Under the pieces are notes generated by a model. It worked only from the letters and a program-made list of their open reading frames with translations, was not told where the DNA came from and made no database searches. Below, piece after piece: positions 14,401-24,590 of a stretch of DNA of 64,000 bases. Both the position numbers and the translations under genes were made by a program. The stretch comes from Ardenticatenales bacterium. Its GTDB lineage: Bacteria; Chloroflexota; Anaerolineae; Epilineales; Epilineaceae. Within the stretch, counting starts at the first letter, position 1. Each line of letters opens with the position of its first letter. The stretch lies in assembly GCA_020853525.1 (NCBI GenBank), contig JADYYS010000019.1:47876-111875 (forward strand). The letters are read 5' to 3'.

Positions 14401-17400
14401 CTAGCGGCGGGGACGGAACGCTACGGGCAGCCAGAGGTTCGTCGTCGGCCTGAAGCGGGTCAGGACTTCAACGCCAATTCGTTGATCGTGCGCGAAGTAC
14501 ACGACATCGCGCAGCGCCGCCATCCGTCCGTCCGGAGGCACGCTCAGTCGCCCGACGACCGTCGGCGGGATCCGACCATCGACGCGAACGACCCAAATCG
14601 CCCCATCCAGGTACCCGTATACCCACCCATCGGTGGCGTGCAGCGTTTTGAAATCCTCTGCGAGGCGCAGGTGTGCGCGCACTTCCGGTCGCTCTGGCAC
14701 GGCGAAATCGATGAACACGACGTCCCGACCGCCGCCGTAGACCGCTGTCGTGCCGCTCGTGCCTGCCGGCCTCAGGCCCTCCGGCACGCCTGCGAGCGGG
14801 CCGATCGGGCGCGGCGAGAACGGCTCGGCGATGTCGACCTGATAGGGTGGCGTCGACCCGATAAGGAGTCGACGCCCGGCAACGAGCAGCGGACCCATGA
14901 CGGGCATATGGTGCATGCCCACCAGACGCGTCCGCCCCGGGGTGGACACATCGAGGACCGACAGGCGACCGTCGCTCCCGAGTGCGTAGACCACCGGACG
15001 GACGACGGCGAGGGCGTTGACATACGGCCCGCCGGGCGGCGGAGGGCAGCGGCCGTTTCCTAGACACCACTTGGCGGTCGGGGCCATACGGTGGCCCTGT
15101 GAGACGTCCCACACCGTGACGCCTCCATCCTCCGTGTTCACGGCCAGGATCCCATCTGCGCCGGCCAGCAGCGGAGTGATCGTGTAGTCCGCGTTCCCCA
15201 GCGGAGCCGGATGCGCCGCGTCGGACAGGTCGTACATCCACCGCAGATGCTCGATCCGATCGTAGTTGTCCACGATGAGTTGCCGGCCCACGACGTTCAG
15301 CTTCTTGATCTCACCGCTCTTCCAGCCGCGCCAGCGCCGCGTGGCGCCGAGATCGGCATCAGCGGCGCCGCCGACGAGGGACAAGACCTGGCCTTCGGAA
15401 CCGTGGCTGCTCACGGCCGCCACATGGTCCCGCAGCCCATGCATTTCGACGTTCTCGGCGATGACCGTGATCGGCGCCAAGGGCACGGGCGCTCCCGGCG
15501 TGCGAACGTCCAGGCGGGTGATCCAACCGGTCGGTCGCGTGACGTAGACGATGTCGCCGAAGCGGTACAGCCAGTGGTGCCACCCCGGATGGGCCACGGG
15601 CACGTCGTCGGTGATGTCGACGACGCCGATCTGGCGCGGCGGATCCGCGGCGAGATCGATCAGCCGGAGGCGCAGCGTGGCTTCGGGCCCTTCGCGCTGC
15701 TCGTTTTCGAACGTGTAGGCGATGGTCCCGCGGGCGACGAATGGAGAACGCCATGTCCACGTGAACTCGCCCGCGAGCCGCGGAGCGCTCGGCACGGTGA
15801 GGTCGACCTTGAGCCAGGTGTCGGCGGCCGTATGGACATAGAGGTGGCTGCCGCCGTTCACGACGACGTTCGGCTCGGCAGAGCCCGGCAGCACGGCGGA
15901 ACCGAGCGGCGCGAGCGTCTCCGGATCGCGTAGCATCAGCTCGACTCTCGGCTCGGGCGCCGCGGACTTGTTCATGATGACGAGGCCGGGATCTGTCACG
16001 TGCGGCCCTTCGGCCGGTATGCCGGTGTCCCGCAGGCCGATCGTGCCGCCCGCGTCGTACAGGTCGGCAAGCTTCCCTTCGTGCTGGATCAGGGTCCGGG
16101 TCGGAAGATGAAAGATCGAGTAGATGAAGCTGGCCACCGTTTCCTCGGCCCGCCACGTCGCCCTCAGCTTGCCCGCCCCGTCGTCCGTCAGGCGGTACGT
16201 GTAGCCGCTGGAAGCCACGTAGAACGTCCCGTCCACCTCGAACGCCTTCACCGGCTTCGGGTAGCGGGTCTCGACCTCGCCGTCGGGCCAGCCCTCGCCA
16301 GCCGGCAACACACGATACGGCTCGTCGCCGGTCCGACAGACGAACGCCCCCTCGTTGCGCTGCGAGTAGGTGAGCTCGCCGCCGGGCGTGGGCATCCACG
16401 GCACGAAGCACGTGGTACCGCCGCCGTAGGCCACGAACGCCGACGGCGCAGCCTCCTTGTTGACAACCTCAAGCCCAGCGCCGTCGACCTGGCGCAGCCG
16501 GAAGAGCTCGTGGCCGATCATATCGCCGTTGCTGGCCTTCACCTCCGTCAGCACGAGCACGTCGTCCGCCGGGCCATCGAACGCCGACCACACGATCCGC
16601 GTGTAGTCCGGCCTGTCCTCGTCGCGGTGCCATCGCCCGCGCTCCGCTGGAGCGGGCATCGTCGTGATGTCCCAGACGATGATGTCGTTGACATCTTGGA
16701 ACAGCACCGAGGTACGACCCAGGCTGACGGGGACCGACGGCACGGGCACGACCAGCGACGGGACGAGCGATCCCGGCGCGCCGGTCTCGAAGGCCTCGAA
16801 CGCCACCGATCCGCCCGGTGCTTCGACGGCCGCTCCGACGCGTCCATGTGATGCGATCAGGGAGCGGATCGTGCCCGGCGGGCGCGCTTCGGCCATGCGA
16901 CGGACGTGTCCGTCCACGACGACGTATTTCGTCACGATGCCGGTAGGCTGACCCTCCGGGTTCAGCCCGACGTAGAAGGCGCTCCCATCCGTCGCGACGA
17001 GCATGTTGGACACCGGGTGGCGCTCGACGAACCGCGGACCTCCCGGTGCGGCAAGGTCGATGAAGCGAACGACGCCGTCGTGGACGAGGGCGGCCGCCGT
17101 CCCGGAGACGAACAGCCCGACCCACTCGGGCAGCGGGGACGCCAGCAGCAGGGTCCCCAGGTGGCGCGGTTCGTCGTCGCCGAGCTCGAACGCATCGAAC
17201 CGCCCCTCCTGCAACCGCACGACGTGGTCGCCGTCCACGGCCAGCCGCATGCGCCGTCGTCGGGCGCCGGAGGCGATCAGGTCGACGATGTCGGCCTGCA
17301 AGCTCGGCCCCGTCGCGGTGTAGGCTGTCGGCACCGGCACAATGCTCGGCGCCGGAACGCTCCAGGGCGTGTCGGACGCCGACGGCGTTCGGGTCGCCGG

Positions 17401-18987
17401 TCTGGTGGGCGGTTCCACGGTTTCAGTCGGCGATTCGGTCGGCGTTTCCGTCGGCGTCGGCACCGGCGTCACGGCGCGCACGACCCGTGGAGAAAGCGGT
17501 GACCGATCGTCGCCCATGCGACGCCGTGCATCGACTGCGCGAAACACGGCGCCGTCCGCCGGAAACGCCGCGTTGCGCTCGTAGGCGGCTGCGTGCAGCG
17601 GACCATCGCCGTCGATCCACACGCTGCCGTCGAATCCTTCCGGCACTGCGGACATCTCCGCCAGGTCGAACCGCACCGCGCTGTCGCCCGACAGCGCGAA
17701 CGCACACGCAGCCCCGCACGGTGAGATCGTCCCGTCCGCGTTGCGCAGCGTCAGCGCGGCGTTCATGGCGGCCGGCCCCGGGTTGAGCACATGGAACTCG
17801 GTGGTCCGACGTGTCGGACCGACAGCGCGCCGCGCCGGGAGCACCGCGTGCGCAACGGCCTCCGCGAGCGGCTGCGGCGCGTACAGGCCGATCGATCGCA
17901 CCACGCCGTGCTGCTCGTTCACGAGCGCGGTCACGATCACATCGCCTGTCGCGTCGAAGCGCCCGCTGCCGGCGCAACGCCCCGGCAGCGGATATGCGCT
18001 GAACAAGGCCGCACCCCGGGCCGGAATTTCGGAGGGCGGGTTCACCTGTCGGACGCCGCGGCAGTCCTCGGTGAGTCCCTGCAGGGTCTGGGTCACCTGA
18101 ACGGTCGTGTTGCCCGGATTCACGACGTACGTGAACGACTCGATGGGCATCGACACGCGGTCCGACCAGCTCCAATACATGAGAGGAACGTGCCAGCGCC
18201 GGGCTGCGGAGGCGGCTGGAACGGCTTCGACGCTTGCGCTGATCATGCTGCCGCCGGTCTGCGCGAGGGTCCCTTGCACGGCCAACGGTACGGACGACCG
18301 CACGCGCGCCCAGCCACGGGTACCATCGCCCACAGCGACGCCTTCCGCGGGTGACGCGATGTCGATCGTCCGCACGGCGCCGGGCGCCAGCGCGAGCCGG
18401 GTCGTCACGACCGGGGCGCCGGGATCGCGGTCCATGTACCACTCGATGGCGATGTCGTCCGCCGCCTTGCTTCCGGGATTGAAGAGCGTCACCAGCCCAC
18501 TCTGGTCGATGTAGCTGCGCACCCAGTAGCCCAGGACCAGGTCCGACGACGCCGCCTCGACGGCATTGGCGGCGGCAACGCCCCACCATGGCCCGTCCTC
18601 ATACGTGACCAGTCCGAGTCGGCCGCCGCTCCAACGCACCGTCGCGGCATGCCGGCCGCCGCCGACCGCCGGCTCCGCGCCGAGGCTGCGCCGCGTGCTC
18701 GCGAACGGTGCCAGGCCGGGCCAGGTCAAGGGCTGCGTCGATGTGCCGTCCTCACGGACGAGATCGATGGTGACGTTGGCACCGAGATCTGGATCCACGT
18801 TGGCCAGCCAGAGGGTACTCGTCGCATCATCGACGCTGGACTGCGACGTACGGGCGTCAGATGCGGCGGTTGTCGTGGACGGCGCTGTGTCCGACCAGTC
18901 GTGAACGGTCAGCGACAGGGCGGCGAGGCCCAGTGCGGCGACGCGGGCGCGGCGAGGCATCCATCGTCCGATCGGTCGAACGGTCAT
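14401..18987 (-). CDS. Giant exported beta-propeller surface protein
   Basis: 1528 residues, starting at an ATG with GGAGGAG seven bases upstream. An Arg-rich signal segment (about 1-28) is followed by an adhesion-like region with repeated patterns such as VTLFNPGSKAADDIAIEWY and VIVTALVNEQHG. A Pro/Thr/Ser linker (TPTETPTESPTETVEPP) at about 495-545 leads to a long propeller region with LVIVD-like blades (for example LSVLDVSTPGRTRLVG) to the C-terminus TNLWLPVAFRPRR. No catalytic site is recognised. It starts 27 bases after the HdrDE-like gene on the same strand, so it may be co-transcribed with nuoN and that gene. A cell-surface binding role is inferred from architecture. Confidence 0.75.
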   Translation of the reverse strand: MTVRPIGRWMPRRARVAALGLAALSLTVHDWSDTAPSTTTAASDARTSQSSVDDATSTLWLANVDPDLGANVTIDLVREDGTSTQPLTWPGLAPFASTRRSLGAEPAVGGGRHAATVRWSGGRLGLVTYEDGPWWGVAAANAVEAASSDLVLGYWVRSYIDQSGLVTLFNPGSKAADDIAIEWYMDRDPGAPVVTTRLALAPGAVRTIDIASPAEGVAVGDGTRGWARVRSSVPLAVQGTLAQTGGSMISASVEAVPAASAARRWHVPLMYWSWSDRVSMPIESFTYVVNPGNTTVQVTQTLQGLTEDCRGVRQVNPPSEIPARGAALFSAYPLPGRCAGSGRFDATGDVIVTALVNEQHGVVRSIGLYAPQPLAEAVAHAVLPARRAVGPTRRTTEFHVLNPGPAAMNAALTLRNADGTISPCGAACAFALSGDSAVRFDLAEMSAVPEGFDGSVWIDGDGPLHAAAYERNAAFPADGAVFRAVDARRRMGDDRSPLSPRVVRAVTPVPTPTETPTESPTETVEPPTRPATRTPSASDTPWSVPAPSIVPVPTAYTATGPSLQADIVDLIASGARRRRMRLAVDGDHVVRLQEGRFDAFELGDDEPRHLGTLLLASPLPEWVGLFVSGTAAALVHDGVVRFIDLAAPGGPRFVERHPVSNMLVATDGSAFYVGLNPEGQPTGIVTKYVVVDGHVRRMAEARPPGTIRSLIASHGRVGAAVEAPGGSVAFEAFETGAPGSLVPSLVVPVPSVPVSLGRTSVLFQDVNDIIVWDITTMPAPAERGRWHRDEDRPDYTRIVWSAFDGPADDVLVLTEVKASNGDMIGHELFRLRQVDGAGLEVVNKEAAPSAFVAYGGGTTCFVPWMPTPGGELTYSQRNEGAFVCRTGDEPYRVLPAGEGWPDGEVETRYPKPVKAFEVDGTFYVASSGYTYRLTDDGAGKLRATWRAEETVASFIYSIFHLPTRTLIQHEGKLADLYDAGGTIGLRDTGIPAEGPHVTDPGLVIMNKSAAPEPRVELMLRDPETLAPLGSAVLPGSAEPNVVVNGGSHLYVHTAADTWLKVDLTVPSAPRLAGEFTWTWRSPFVARGTIAYTFENEQREGPEATLRLRLIDLAADPPRQIGVVDITDDVPVAHPGWHHWLYRFGDIVYVTRPTGWITRLDVRTPGAPVPLAPITVIAENVEMHGLRDHVAAVSSHGSEGQVLSLVGGAADADLGATRRWRGWKSGEIKKLNVVGRQLIVDNYDRIEHLRWMYDLSDAAHPAPLGNADYTITPLLAGADGILAVNTEDGGVTVWDVSQGHRMAPTAKWCLGNGRCPPPPGGPYVNALAVVRPVVYALGSDGRLSVLDVSTPGRTRLVGMHHMPVMGPLLVAGRRLLIGSTPPYQVDIAEPFSPRPIGPLAGVPEGLRPAGTSGTTAVYGGGRDVVFIDFAVPERPEVRAHLRLAEDFKTLHATDGWVYGYLDGAIWVVRVDGRIPPTVVGRLSVPPDGRMAALRDVVYFAHDQRIGVEVLTRFRPTTNLWLPVAFRPRR

Positions 18988-19013
18988 CGAATGCTCCTCC
19001 GGTCGGTGGCTCG

Positions 19014-21167
19014 TCAGTCGCCCGGCACCCGCCCCTTCCCCAACGCCTCCGCCAACACCTCCGCCACATCCATCACCTTCACCCCGTCCGCCGCATCCCC
19101 CACCCCACCACGCGCACTGTCGAGCATCGTCAAGCAGAACGGGCACGCCACGGCCACCCGATCCGCACCGCTGGCGACGATCTCCTCCAGGCGGATCACA
19201 TTCACGCCCTTCTGCGCATACCCCTCGAACCACATCTGCCCGCCGCCGCCGCCGCAGCACAGGCCGTTCTCCTTGGAGCGAGGAAGCTCGACGATGTCGA
19301 CGCCCGCGGCGGCCAGCGAGGCGCGCGGGGCGTCGTACTCGCCGTTGTAGCGGCCGAGGTAGCAGCTGTCGTGGAAGGCGACGCTCTGGCGCACCGCATC
19401 GGGGATCTGCAATCGACCGTCGTTCAGCAGCTCCTCGAGCAGCTGCGAGTGGTGGATGACCTCGAAGTCGCCGTCGAACTGCGGGAACTCGTTCTTGATC
19501 GTGTTGAAGCAGTGCGGGCAGTGGCAGACGACGCGGTCGAAGGTGTACTTCTTCATGTTGAGCACGTTGGCGTTCGTCGCCGTCTGGTAGAGGTACTCCT
19601 CGCCCAGCCGCCGCGCGCTCTCGCACGTGCAGCTCTCCTCGGCCATGATCGCGAACTTCAGTCCGGCGGCGTGCATGAGCTGCGCCAGGCTTTGGGCGAT
19701 CCGCTGGTTCCGCTTGTCGTAGCTGCCCGAGCAGCCCACCCAGTACAGCGCGTCGTAGTGTTCGCCCGGCTGGGCGATCGGCACCGGCACGCCGGCGCCG
19801 GCGGTCCACTTCGTGCGGTCCTCGGGCGCGTAGCCCCACGGGTTGCCGGCCGTGCTCATGTTCTTCGCCGTGACGGACGTCGTGCCCGGCAGCGCGCCCT
19901 CGGAGAGCGTGAGGTAGCGGCGCATGTCGATGAGGTCGTCGACGATCTCGATCTCGGCCGGGCAGACCTCGACGCACGCCACGCACGTCGTGCAGCTGAA
20001 GAGGACGTCGGGTGCGATGAGCTGGCCGTCGCCGACCACGAGCGGTTCCTCGCCCGCGGGCATCGCCGGCGCGTCGAGCTCGGCGCGCAGCGTGTCGCCC
20101 AGCATCAGGATCACGTTCTTCGGGTTCAGCGGCGTGCCCGCCAGGAAGGCCGGGCAGACCGTCTCGCACCGCCCGCAGCGCACGCATGCATCGAACCCGA
20201 GGCGCTGCTTCCAGCTGAACTCGGAGAGCTTGCCGACGCCGAAAAACGCGGCCGTCTCGAGGTCGATCGGCTGGAGCGCGGCGCCGGCGGCGATGCCGAT
20301 GCCGATCGGGCGCATGACGAGGTTGGCGGACGTCGAGATGATGTGGACGGCGTTCGAGTACGGCAGGAGGGCGATGAAGCCGAGCGAGATCACGGCGTGG
20401 CCGAGCCACAGCCAGAGGTGGAGCGACATCGCGAGCCCGACGGACTCCGCGCCGAGACCGAGTGCCAGGAATCCCTTGGAGAGTGCGTAGCCGCCCCACG
20501 ACCAGATACCGTGCGGCACCGGGGCGAACGTCAGCCGCAGACCCTCGACGAGGAAGCCCGTCAGGTCGATCAGGAGCAGGCTCCAGATCACGAAATCCCA
20601 CTGCGCCAGGACGTGGTGGGGCTTCGCGACGTACCGCCGCCACATCGCGATCGCCAGCCCCACGAGGAGCGCCGCGCCGGCGGCGTCGAGGACGGCTTCG
20701 TAGACCAGGTAGAACGGGCCGTGCAGAAAGCGCAGCGGCGAGAGCTCGACGCCCGCGCCGTTCGGATCGACGATGCTCGCCAGCCCGGGAACCTTGCTCA
20801 GCACGAGCGGCAGGTCGAAGTCGATCGTCGCCAGCACCGTGCCGATGAACAGGAGCGTGAAGCCGTAGAAGATCCCGCTGTGGAAGACGGCCGGCAGCGT
20901 CCGGCGCACGGTCCGCCGCTGGCCGACGACGTGCGTCATGAACGTGCCCAGCCGCGCCTTCCAGTCGCCCGTGTTGCGCGCGGGCGCCGGCTGGCCGGCC
21001 CACCACAATCGGTAGTGGCGCCAGATGCCGTAGGCGAAGACGCCGATCGCCATCGCGCTGCCGATGTAGAGGAAGGACTCGGCCCAGGGCGGTACGTTGC
21101 AGTATGTGGGCCGAAGCGGGCCGTGCGGCTGCAGACAGACGCTTTCGATGTTGCTCCACGGATTCAT
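19014..21167 (-). CDS. HdrE/HdrD-like fused membrane iron-sulfur oxidoreductase
   Basis: 717 residues in two parts. Residues 30-310 hold about five membrane segments of the nitrate-reductase-gamma/HdrE cytochrome-b type. Residues 326-403 carry two 4Fe-4S sites: C328, C331, C334, C338 and C392, C395, C398, C402. The remainder has two CCG domains, including HDSCYLGRYN, LCCGGGGGQMW and ACPFCLTML, which bind a non-cubane cluster in heterodisulfide reductase HdrD. Such proteins pass electrons between quinone and a thiol or disulfide partner. Its ATG overlaps the nuoN stop (ATGA). The physiological partner is not known; heterodisulfide itself is unlikely in this lineage. Confidence 0.88.
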   Translation of the reverse strand: MNPWSNIESVCLQPHGPLRPTYCNVPPWAESFLYIGSAMAIGVFAYGIWRHYRLWWAGQPAPARNTGDWKARLGTFMTHVVGQRRTVRRTLPAVFHSGIFYGFTLLFIGTVLATIDFDLPLVLSKVPGLASIVDPNGAGVELSPLRFLHGPFYLVYEAVLDAAGAALLVGLAIAMWRRYVAKPHHVLAQWDFVIWSLLLIDLTGFLVEGLRLTFAPVPHGIWSWGGYALSKGFLALGLGAESVGLAMSLHLWLWLGHAVISLGFIALLPYSNAVHIISTSANLVMRPIGIGIAAGAALQPIDLETAAFFGVGKLSEFSWKQRLGFDACVRCGRCETVCPAFLAGTPLNPKNVILMLGDTLRAELDAPAMPAGEEPLVVGDGQLIAPDVLFSCTTCVACVEVCPAEIEIVDDLIDMRRYLTLSEGALPGTTSVTAKNMSTAGNPWGYAPEDRTKWTAGAGVPVPIAQPGEHYDALYWVGCSGSYDKRNQRIAQSLAQLMHAAGLKFAIMAEESCTCESARRLGEEYLYQTATNANVLNMKKYTFDRVVCHCPHCFNTIKNEFPQFDGDFEVIHHSQLLEELLNDGRLQIPDAVRQSVAFHDSCYLGRYNGEYDAPRASLAAAGVDIVELPRSKENGLCCGGGGGQMWFEGYAQKGVNVIRLEEIVASGADRVAVACPFCLTMLDSARGGVGDAADGVKVMDVAEVLAEALGKGRVPGD

Positions 21168-22825
21168 GGTGCCGTCCCCGCAGGCGTCGCGGTCGCGGCC
21201 GGCGTGGCGGTTCCGAGCTCGGGCGGCAGCCCGGCCGGCGCATCCGGCGGCCGCCGGTCGAACGCATCCGCGGCGCGCGCGACGCGGACGATGCCGCCGC
21301 TGACGAGCGCCGCCACGAGCCCGAGCACCGCCACCGTCAACGCGAAGCTCGCCCCGCTGCCGACCTCGGGCACGGCGTCGCCCTTGGGCTCGACCATGTA
21401 CATCCAGCCGATCGGCCGCAGGTAGTAGAACGCCGAGAGCGCCGTGTTCAGCACGAGCACGATCGCCAGCCACATCCAGCCGCCGTCGACGGCCGACTGG
21501 AAGATCATCCACTTGCCGAGGAAGCCGGCCATCGGCGGCAGACCGACGAGCGACATCAGACAGATCGTCATCGTGGCCGCCAGCCATGGCTGGGTGCGGC
21601 CGAGGCCCGCCAGGTCCGCCAGCGACGTCGCGTCGCGCGGGCCGGCGGCGGGGCGCTCGCCGGCGGCGCCGGCGTCGGCTACGTTGGCAGCCGCATCGGC
21701 GGCACGACCGCCGCCCTGCCCATCGAGCAGCGCCAGCACGCCGAACGCACCGAGCTTGGCCAGCCCGTACGCCAGCAGGTAGTACAGCGCCGCCGCCACG
21801 CCGCCCGTCGCCGCCGCCACGAGCGCGACGAGAACGTAGCCGGCCTGGGCGATCGCACTGTACGCGAGCATCCGCTTGAGATCCGCCTGGACGATCGCCG
21901 CCAGGTTGCCGACGACCATCGTGACGACGGCCAGCGCGGCCACGGCCGGCAGCCATGTCGCGGAGAGGCCGCCGAACGCCGTCCAGAGCACGCGGATCAG
22001 CGCCACCGTCGCCGCCGTCTTCGTGGCGGCCGCCATGAAGCCGGTGATCGGCGTCGGCGCGCCCTGGTAGACGTCGGGTGCCCAGTGGTGGAACGGCACG
22101 AGCGCCATCTTGAAGCCGAGGCCGACGAGGAGGAGCGTGAGGCCCGCCAGGCCGACGGTCTGCTGTCCAGCCGTCGCGCCGCCGTCCGGTCCGGACAGGA
22201 TCTGTCCAACGCGCGCCAGCTCGGTGCTGCCCGTCGCGCCGTACACGAGCGCGGTGCCGTACAGCAGGAATCCGGCGGCCAGCGAGCCGAGAACGAAGTA
22301 CTTCAGCGCCGCTTCGTAGCCGGCGCGGTCGCCGGAACGGAAGGCACACAGGACGTACAGCGCGATCGAGAACGCCTCGACGCCGAGGAAGATCATGATC
22401 AGGTCGGCCGCGGCGCCCAGCAGCAGCATCCCGGCCGCGGCGAACAGGACGACGGCGGTGTACTCTGCCTGGCGCAGCCCGCGCCGCGCCACGTACGCCC
22501 CGCCCACGAGCACGGTGAACGCGGCCGCGACGAGGATGAGCAGGCCGCCGAACGCCGCCAGCGCATCCTGCCGCACGAGCGCCGCGGCCGCCCCGCCGCT
22601 CGCAGCGGCCGCGCCGCGGTAGATGGCGGGCCCGCCGTCGCCCGCCCGGAGTGACAGCGCTTCGAGGAACGCCGCCCCGCCCAGCCCAGCGAGCGCGATG
22701 CCGTCGATCAGCCGGGCGATCGTCCGTCGCCAGAGCGCCTCGACGAGCACGACCAGGAGCGCGGCCATCACGACGGCCAGCGCCGGCAGCGCGACGAGCA
22801 GCTCGGGCAGGCTGGCAGGCGTCAT
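21164..22825 (-). CDS. nuoN: NADH-quinone oxidoreductase subunit N
   Basis: 553 residues, about 14 membrane segments. The antiporter-type core includes VGLGFKMALVPFHHWAPDVYQGAPTP, with the TM7-TM8 region carrying proton-path Lys and Glu, and KRMLAYSAIAQAGYVLV. Length is somewhat above the usual 480-500 because of an Ala/Gly-rich loop between VLALLDG and DLAGLGRTQ. It forms part of the proton-pumping arm of complex I. No other nuo gene is in the window; instead it is translationally coupled to the HdrDE-like gene, so it may work outside a standard complex I. Confidence 0.92.
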   Translation of the reverse strand: MTPASLPELLVALPALAVVMAALLVVLVEALWRRTIARLIDGIALAGLGGAAFLEALSLRAGDGGPAIYRGAAAASGGAAAALVRQDALAAFGGLLILVAAAFTVLVGGAYVARRGLRQAEYTAVVLFAAAGMLLLGAAADLIMIFLGVEAFSIALYVLCAFRSGDRAGYEAALKYFVLGSLAAGFLLYGTALVYGATGSTELARVGQILSGPDGGATAGQQTVGLAGLTLLLVGLGFKMALVPFHHWAPDVYQGAPTPITGFMAAATKTAATVALIRVLWTAFGGLSATWLPAVAALAVVTMVVGNLAAIVQADLKRMLAYSAIAQAGYVLVALVAAATGGVAAALYYLLAYGLAKLGAFGVLALLDGQGGGRAADAAANVADAGAAGERPAAGPRDATSLADLAGLGRTQPWLAATMTICLMSLVGLPPMAGFLGKWMIFQSAVDGGWMWLAIVLVLNTALSAFYYLRPIGWMYMVEPKGDAVPEVGSGASFALTVAVLGLVAALVSGGIVRVARAADAFDRRPPDAPAGLPPELGTATPAATATPAGTAP

Positions 22826-22962
22826 GGCAGTCGGATCCGTCCTGTGGGGCGTGGCGCGGCGGCGGCGATTCTAACATTGCGCCCCGAGCGCGGCCAGTCC
22901 GCCCGGACGCGCCCGGCTCCTGCCTCGCCCCGACGCCTCCGCCCCGATGTCCCCGCCCGTCC

Positions 22963-24501
22963 CTACCGCACCAGACGAACCTCGACGAGCACGCTCTCCG
23001 CCCCGACCGTCACCCGAAACCGCCCATCCCGTTGCCCCAACTGGCGTTCCGCACAGCACGTGCCCGCGGTCAGCATTTCCATCGGCAACGTCGTGATCGT
23101 GGCCGTCTCGCCCGGCGCGGCCGGCAGGTCGAGCGTACGGGACCGGCCGTCGGGGCTCCAGGCGATCACGTGGCGGTCGAGTGCGCGCGGCACCTGGAAG
23201 GCCAAGACGACGATGTCGTCGTCGCGCACGACGGTGCCGCGGCCGTTCGTGAAGTGCCGGACGGTCGGCAGCGCGTACAACGCCGGCTTGGGGGTTCGAT
23301 CGGCGCGGATCACGCCGCGTTGCCAAAACCCCGGCACCTGGCCCGGGAAGTCGCCCCAGGCGTACCAATAGATGCGCTCGACGTCGCCGGCGGCGAGGAC
23401 GCGCGGCAGGAGCTGGGTGAGGAACGTCACCTGGCGGGCATCCAGCGCGTTGCTGCCCTCGTTCGTGCCGCGGTTCGTCTCCGTGATCCAGATCGGGACG
23501 CCGACGCCGTGCCGGCGCAGCGTGGCGCGGAAGCGATAGAACAGGTCGGGTCCGAGCGGCTCGGTCGGGAAGGCGGCCTGGACATCGGGGAACCAGTGGT
23601 AGCCGGCATAGTCGATGTAGCGGCCGCCGCCCAGCTCGAGGAACCGGTCGAGGAAGTCCATGTGGAACCGTTCCTCGACGTCGGCATACGCCAGGTTGCC
23701 GAACGTCACGCGCGTGCCGGGCGCGGCGCGCTTGACCTCCTCGTGTGCCACCCGCAGGAAGTCGACGTACTCCGCCACGCGGTTCCCCCAGCAGCCGCCG
23801 GTCTGGGCCGCCGGCTCGTCCCCGCCCCAGTCCGGCGGCCGCTTCCGATCGTCCGCCGTCACGGTCGTCTTCCCGTCGATCTCGTTGCCGATCTCCCAGG
23901 CGGCGATCCGATAGGGCGCCTCGCGGTAGCGCTCCGCCGCGGCGCGCACGAACGACCGCCACTCGTCGGCCATCTCCGGCGTGGTGTAGCCGAAGCCGCA
24001 GCCGTAGACCATCGCCCACTTCGGGTAGGCGACGATGCTCACGACGACGTCCCGCCCATCGCGCGCATACGCGGCCAGCCGGTCGTCGTAGCGTGACCAG
24101 TCGAACCGGTCCGGCGTCGTGTTTACCGGTTCGACGTCCCGCCAGTACAGGTTCGTGCGCAGGCCGCCGATGCCGGCCGCGGCGAGGCGGGGCAGGTCGA
24201 CGGACACATCGAGAGCGTGCTCGGCAGCGTCGAACTCCATGCTGAACTGCGTGCCCCAGACGCGCGGCGGTCCGGGCGCCCAGGTGTCGTTCCGGGCGGC
24301 GTACGGGAGGATGGCGCGGTGGCGCTCCGGCGACGCCGCGATCGGTTCGTCCTCGGCGCGAACGTCGCGCATCCGGGGATGTCGGCCGTGGTCGCCGCAC
24401 GCGGCGGCGACGGAGGCGACGGAGGCGACAGCAACTGCGGCGGCAACGAAGGTCGTGAGGACGGTCGTCCATGCGGTGCGGACCAGGCCGGCGCGGGCCA
24501 T
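22963..24501 (-). CDS. Exported TIM-barrel glycoside hydrolase (GH39/GH5-like clan A)
   Basis: 512 residues with a signal or lipoprotein N-terminus (1-35, ending VAAAC) and a spacer with AILPYAAR. A (beta/alpha)8 barrel of clan GH-A type follows at about 80-420. The acid/base Glu is E207 in WEIGNEIDG, and the nucleophile is E341 in WITETN. The last 100 residues form a small beta domain. The enzyme should cleave a retained beta-glycosidic bond; the sugar is unknown. The start is an ATG with GGAG about 8 bases upstream. It sits 137 bases before nuoN on the same strand and 89 bases after the proline dehydrogenase gene. Confidence 0.82.
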   Translation of the reverse strand: MARAGLVRTAWTTVLTTFVAAAVAVASVASVAAACGDHGRHPRMRDVRAEDEPIAASPERHRAILPYAARNDTWAPGPPRVWGTQFSMEFDAAEHALDVSVDLPRLAAAGIGGLRTNLYWRDVEPVNTTPDRFDWSRYDDRLAAYARDGRDVVVSIVAYPKWAMVYGCGFGYTTPEMADEWRSFVRAAAERYREAPYRIAAWEIGNEIDGKTTVTADDRKRPPDWGGDEPAAQTGGCWGNRVAEYVDFLRVAHEEVKRAAPGTRVTFGNLAYADVEERFHMDFLDRFLELGGGRYIDYAGYHWFPDVQAAFPTEPLGPDLFYRFRATLRRHGVGVPIWITETNRGTNEGSNALDARQVTFLTQLLPRVLAAGDVERIYWYAWGDFPGQVPGFWQRGVIRADRTPKPALYALPTVRHFTNGRGTVVRDDDIVVLAFQVPRALDRHVIAWSPDGRSRTLDLPAAPGETATITTLPMEMLTAGTCCAERQLGQRDGRFRVTVGAESVLVEVRLVR

Positions 24502-24590
24502 CGGCAACTCCGGATGCGGGAGGGCGGCGATGCGATCAGTCGTTGGGACACGACCTCGCCGCCCGGCGTTCCGCGAGCGCCGGCGTCCGC

